DNA of 64,000 nucleotides from NCBI RefSeq assembly GCF_003600155.1, contig NZ_QWLD01000004.1, positions 53,256-117,255 of the forward strand. The letters are read 5' to 3'. Under the pieces are notes generated by a model, which saw only the letters and a list, made by a program, of their open reading frames with translations, was not told the origin of the DNA and searched no databases. Position 1 is the first letter of the stretch; each line of letters opens with the position of its first letter. A program made the translations under genes and the position numbers. This document shows positions 61,087 through 64,000 of the stretch, in pieces. Source of the DNA: Nesterenkonia muleiensis (GTDB lineage Bacteria; Actinomycetota; Actinomycetes; Actinomycetales; Micrococcaceae).

Positions 61087-62101
61087 CCGAGCACCGGCTG
61101 CCCTGCATGCCGCCCGCAAAGTCGTCGGGCAGATGCTCGACCCGGCAGGGCTGACGCTGGTGGCCTGCTCCGGGGGCGCGGACTCACTGGCCCTGGCCGC
61201 GGCGGCGTCCTGGCAGCATCAGCGCAGCACCGGCCCGCTGGCAGAGGCCCGTGTGGGTGCGGTGGTGGTGGACCATCATCTCCACCCTGATTCAGTAGAG
61301 GTCTCCGGGCGGGCAGTGCAGCAGCTGAAGGAGTTGGGGCTGGACCCGGTGCGGATCTATCCGGCACAGGTGGACCCGCACTCGCCGCTAGGGCCTGAGG
61401 GCGCTGCCCGGGCGGGCCGCTACCAGGCGTTACGCACGGCGATGACCGACCTCGGTGCCAGCCGCATCCTGCTGGCCCACACCAAGGATGATCAGGCTGA
61501 ACAGGTGCTGCTGGGGCTGGCCCGCGGTTCCGGGACACGGTCCCTGGCCGGAATCCCCCCGGCCCGCGGCCCGTTCCGCAGACCCCTGCTGGGGCTGACC
61601 CGGGACGAGACCGAGGCCATCTGTGACCACCACGGACTCAGCTGGTGGGAGGATCCGGCGAACTCCGACCCGCAGCATCTGCGCTCGAAGATCCGTACCG
61701 AGGTGCTTCCCTACCTGGAACGCGAACTCTCCGGTGCCATCCGTGACTCCCTGGTCCGCACCGCCGAGATCGCCGCCGCCGACGCCGACTATCTGGAGAC
61801 CCAGGCCAAAGAAGTCTTCCCTGCGCTGCTGGAGGACCCCGACCACACCGGCGCTCTGCGTCTGAAGCTCAAGCCCCTGCGGGCCGAACCGCCTGCCATC
61901 AGACGGCGGATCATCGCTCTGGCTGTGGCCGCCGCCGGGGGCGCGAACCCCAGCTTCGAACGGGTCTGCGCGGCAGAGAAGCTGATCACGGGAAGCCGGT
62001 CGGCCGGTCCGGTTCAGATGGAGGGACATATCAGTGTTCACCGTGGTGCGCGCCGGACGCCGGACTATGGAAAACTGGTGATCGTTCCGCCATCGGGGTG
62101 A
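61001..62101 (+). CDS. tilS: tRNA(Ile)-lysidine synthetase
   Basis: Converts C34 of tRNA-Ile(CAU) to lysidine so that it reads AUA. The PP-loop SGGADS lies in LVACSGGADSLALAAAAS, followed by VVVDHHLHPDS, LLAHTKDDQAEQVLLGLARGSGTRSL and WWEDPANSDPQHLRSKIRTEV. About 366 residues from GTG 61001; the family core begins only near residue 30. The N-terminal residues come from the dispersed repeat; the next canonical in-frame start (ATG 61133) is just ten codons before the PP-loop. The start is therefore uncertain. Downstream gene hpt is in normal order. Confidence 0.9.
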   Translation: MRSVATTSGGEGEHELAESRAGFPRRRDSRAPAALHAARKVVGQMLDPAGLTLVACSGGADSLALAAAASWQHQRSTGPLAEARVGAVVVDHHLHPDSVEVSGRAVQQLKELGLDPVRIYPAQVDPHSPLGPEGAARAGRYQALRTAMTDLGASRILLAHTKDDQAEQVLLGLARGSGTRSLAGIPPARGPFRRPLLGLTRDETEAICDHHGLSWWEDPANSDPQHLRSKIRTEVLPYLERELSGAIRDSLVRTAEIAAADADYLETQAKEVFPALLEDPDHTGALRLKLKPLRAEPPAIRRRIIALAVAAAGGANPSFERVCAAEKLITGSRSAGPVQMEGHISVHRGARRTPDYGKLVIVPPSG

Positions 62102-62157
62102 GAACCGCTTGTTGCTTGACACGGGCGTGGCTGAGACCAAGGAGTACTGCGGAGCTG

Positions 62158-62709
62158 ATGGATTCCCAGGACGTCAAAGACGATCTCGAAGAAGTTCTCT
62201 ACACCGCTGACCAGATTCAGGCTCGCATCGGCGAGCTCGCCGCCGAGATCGACCGCGACTACGCGGACAAAGACGTGCTGATCGTCGGGGTCCTCAAAGG
62301 CGCGGTGATGGTCATGGCAGATCTGTCCCGGGCGCTGACATCGCATATCAGCATGGACTGGATGGCGGTCTCCTCCTACGGCTCCGGCACCAAGTCCTCC
62401 GGAGTGGTGCGGATCTTGAAGGACCTCGATGCTGATCTGATGAACCGCCATGTGTTGATCGTCGAAGACATCATCGACTCGGGACTGACCCTGAGCTGGC
62501 TCAAGGCCAACCTGGAGTCCCGCGGCCCGGCCTCGGTGGAGATTTGCACTCTGCTGCGCAAGCCGGAGGCGGCCAAGGTGCAGATCGAGGTGAAGTACGT
62601 CGGCTTCGACATCCCCAATAAGTTCGTGGTCGGCTACGGCCTGGACTTCGCCGAGAAGTACCGCAACCTCGACTGCGTCGGCATCCTCGCCCCGCACGTC
62701 TATGAGTGA
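62158..62709 (+). CDS. hpt: Hypoxanthine phosphoribosyltransferase
   Basis: Purine salvage enzyme of 183 residues. The PRPP motif is VLIVEDIIDSGLTL. The N-terminal flexible loop has AVSSYGSGTKSSGVVRILKD and the C-terminal base-binding part has KFVVGYGLDFAEKYRNLDCVG. ATG 62158 (MDSQDVKDDLEE) has GGAG three bases upstream and AAGGAG earlier at 62139-62144; the longer frame from 62098 is less likely. In relatives ftsH normally follows; here a DUF3494 gene follows instead. Confidence 0.94.
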   Translation: MDSQDVKDDLEEVLYTADQIQARIGELAAEIDRDYADKDVLIVGVLKGAVMVMADLSRALTSHISMDWMAVSSYGSGTKSSGVVRILKDLDADLMNRHVLIVEDIIDSGLTLSWLKANLESRGPASVEICTLLRKPEAAKVQIEVKYVGFDIPNKFVVGYGLDFAEKYRNLDCVGILAPHVYE

Positions 62710-62711
62710 GT

Positions 62712-62740
62712 GAGCCGAGCGGAATCCCGCTTGCGGGATT
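62712..62740 (+). terminator. Hairpin after hpt, carrying a fragment of the dispersed repeat
   Basis: GAGCCGAGCGG (62712-62722) matches 61054-61064 exactly and is followed by a perfect inverted repeat AATCCCGC/GCGGGATT with a two-base loop, then TTCCC. Likely terminator function. Confidence 0.5.
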
Positions 62741-63007
62741 TCCCGAGGCGATCGAAACTTGCCATGGCACGAAGTGCCGGACGAGTGATTGAGCCCCTCA
62801 TCTGCGCCAATAAACGCGAAGCCGCTATCCATTACCCAGGAAGCCGGTGGTCTGCCGCCCCGAACGGCCCTCGTCTGCGACATGTCGCAGAGGTGAGCCG
62901 CAGCACCTACAAGGTTGAATTAAAAACTAAATTAATTTCAGGCCCAATTCTTCTAGGTAAACGGGGTATATCACTGTAGGGTGATGATATTCACACTTTG
63001 TGATTTC

Positions 63008-63037
63008 GCCTCCGCGACACGGAGAGCCTAAGGAGGC
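63008..63037 (+). promoter_or_regulatory. Leader with ribosome site that can pair with an anti-SD
   Basis: GCCTCC (63008-63013) is complementary to GGAGGC (63032-63037), the ribosome site of the DUF3494 gene. An alternative hairpin CTCCG (63010-63014) / CGGAG (63020-63024) uses the same bases and would free the ribosome site. The two structures exclude each other, a design seen in RNA thermometers and riboswitches; function is untested. Confidence 0.4.
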
Positions 63038-63041
63038 TTCC

Positions 63042-64000
63042 ATGAGAAGCCGAACATCCAAGCGTTCCCGCCCAACGATATTCTCGCCCTTACGGAGAGT
63101 TAAAGCCGCAGGTATTGCATTTTCTCTGGCGGTCGGAGCTACCTTTCTGCTTAGCTCGCAGCCAGCCTATTCGATAGGCACTTCTGTTGACCTCGGTACG
63201 GCCGAGTCATTCTCAGTGCTCAGTGGCGAGTCCGTCACCAACACTGGTCCCAGTGTTCTGGATCGCGACCTCGGAGTAAGCCCGGGCAGCTCGATCACCG
63301 GGTTCCCGCCCGGGACAGTATGGGGAACAACTCATCAGACGAACGGGGTGGCTCTTCAAGCGCAATCGGATCTGACCATTGCCTACGACGACGCGGCCGG
63401 TCAGGCCTCCGATGCCAGTGTCTCCGCAGATATCGGTGGGGTCACCCTTTCTCCTGGTGTCTATACAGCTTCCGATGCACTCGGAATCACTGGGACGTTG
63501 ACTCTCGACGCTCAGGGTGACCCGAATGCGGTGTTCATCTTCCAAGTCGGCTCTACGCTGATCACAGCTCCCGGAAGCACGGTCGCATTACAGGGGGGCG
63601 CGCAGAGCTGCAATGTCTTCTGGAAAGTCGGAAGCTCTGCGACCTTGGATACCAGCACGACCTTCGTGGGTACGATCATGGCCTTGACGTCTATCACTGC
63701 AAACACCGGAACGACTGTGGACGGCCGAACCTTGGCCCGGAACGGCTCGGTCACTCTCCACAACAATGTCTTCACCACCAGTTCGTGTGAAACGGACATA
63801 CCGCCGACGACGCCGCCAGTTGAGGAGAGTCCTCCAGCGGAGTCCTCCCCGCCGGTTGAGGAGCCGTCTCCTTCGGTGTCGGTGCCTGCTGAGGAGGAGA
63901 GCACTCCTCCGGTGGTGGGGGAAACGCCTCCGGTGGAGTCCTCTCCGCCGGTTGGGGAGCCGTCTCCTTCGGTGTCGGTGCCTGCTGGGGAGGAGAGTGC
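63042..64000 (+). CDS. DUF3494 ice-binding-type secreted protein, 3' end beyond the window
   Basis: At least 319 codons, continuing past the window. The signal peptide ends near SSQPAYSIG. The DUF3494 (ice-binding) beta-solenoid domain spans about 45-250: LGTAESFSVLSGESVTNTGP, VYTASDALGITGTLTLDAQG, FIFQVGSTLITAPGSTVALQ and FVGTIMALTSITANTGTTVDG are its usual signatures. A Pro/Ser/Glu stalk follows with a 32-residue repeat. DUF3494 proteins bind ice or act as surface adhesins; a wall anchor may lie beyond the window. AAGGAGG at 63030-63036 precedes ATG 63042. Its ribosome site is predicted to be masked in one RNA fold. Confidence 0.85.
   Translation, partial: MRSRTSKRSRPTIFSPLRRVKAAGIAFSLAVGATFLLSSQPAYSIGTSVDLGTAESFSVLSGESVTNTGPSVLDRDLGVSPGSSITGFPPGTVWGTTHQTNGVALQAQSDLTIAYDDAAGQASDASVSADIGGVTLSPGVYTASDALGITGTLTLDAQGDPNAVFIFQVGSTLITAPGSTVALQGGAQSCNVFWKVGSSATLDTSTTFVGTIMALTSITANTGTTVDGRTLARNGSVTLHNNVFTTSSCETDIPPTTPPVEESPPAESSPPVEEPSPSVSVPAEEESTPPVVGETPPVESSPPVGEPSPSVSVPAGEES
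63840..64000 (+). repeat. 96-bp tandem repeat in the Pro-rich stalk of the DUF3494 protein
   Basis: Units starting GAGTCCTC at 63840 and 63936 are 96 bp apart and nearly identical over the visible 65 bases of the second. Each encodes ESSPPVxEPSPSVSVPAxEES and following residues. The second copy runs off the window. Confidence 0.8.

Larger units (their letters stand above)
62710..63041. other. Intergenic region after hpt and leader of the DUF3494 gene
   Basis: About 330 bp. Near the start lies GAGCCGAGCGG (62712-62722), shared with the dispersed repeat, then a hairpin AATCCCGC-TT-GCGGGATT (62723-62740) that may terminate hpt. From about 62910 it is AT-rich, with a hairpin ATATCAC...GTGATGATAT near 62970-62990. 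An open frame at 62710-62979 on the plus strand has no recognisable product and mixed composition, so I do not annotate it. Confidence 0.5.

Noticed and set aside
62710..62979. Open frame of 89 codons after hpt
   Set aside because: It starts inside a repeat and hairpin, runs into AT-rich leader DNA, and its peptide has no family resemblance or ribosome site.
1..64000. CRISPR array
   Set aside because: No regularly spaced short repeats and no cas genes were seen; the only tandem repeats encode protein stalks.

Overview
The window is high-GC DNA from an actinobacterium, most likely a member of the Micrococcales (my guess is Micrococcaceae, Nesterenkonia-like). The evidence is a DtxR/IdeR regulator with textbook residue numbering, a PerM (DUF6350) homologue, a complete menaquinone gene set, ResB/CcsA cytochrome c maturation, and gene orders I recall from Mycobacterium: pcrA-sucC-sucD...perM-purN; histidine phosphatase-TlpA-CcdA-ResB-CcsA...menA-menE-menB; and DUF2342-tilS-hpt. 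Many genes appear leaderless: a -10 hexamer (usually TANNNT) lies 6-7 nt before the start codon.

Layout. 1-9.0 kb is housekeeping and envelope genes: iron regulator IdeR, two paralogous secreted NlpC/P60 peptidases with matching promoters and twin terminators, an HNH nuclease, a cold-shock protein with a structured leader, a DUF1275 protein, a DMT transporter coupled to an RpiR regulator, and tRNA-Arg(CCU). 9.2-15.1 kb is a surface-protein cluster: a VWA protein, then SipW-type signal peptidase embedded among three proteins carrying a G-x-x-ALW[SN] alternate signal peptide, then an LPXTG-anchored protein. 15.1-21.3 kb holds two large divergent ATPase-LuxR regulators that face this cluster. 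21.3-24.6 kb has an MFS and a DMT exporter plus a divergent LysR regulator.

24.7-41.9 kb is the conserved chromosome: PcrA helicase, succinyl-CoA synthetase, inositol-monophosphatase-like enzyme, ferritin-like/VIT1 metal exporter, multidrug MFS, App1-type phosphatase, GT4 mannosyltransferase-like enzyme, PerM and PurN. 41.2-47 kb is the system II cytochrome c maturation operon. 47.3-57 kb is the menaquinone branch (menA, menE, menB, all on the minus strand). It is interrupted between menE and menB by about 6 kb that is flanked by a 14-bp direct repeat, ends in a tyrosine-recombinase remnant, and carries a membrane protein, a lipoprotein and an AfsR-like regulator.

57-64 kb holds a lipoprotein, a methyltransferase, a VapBC toxin-antitoxin pair, the DUF2342-tilS-hpt block and, at the window edge, a DUF3494 ice-binding-type surface protein with 96-nt tandem repeats. 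A dispersed GC-rich repeat appears at the 3' end of the inositol phosphatase gene and at the 5' end of tilS, with weaker relatives after hpt and before perM.
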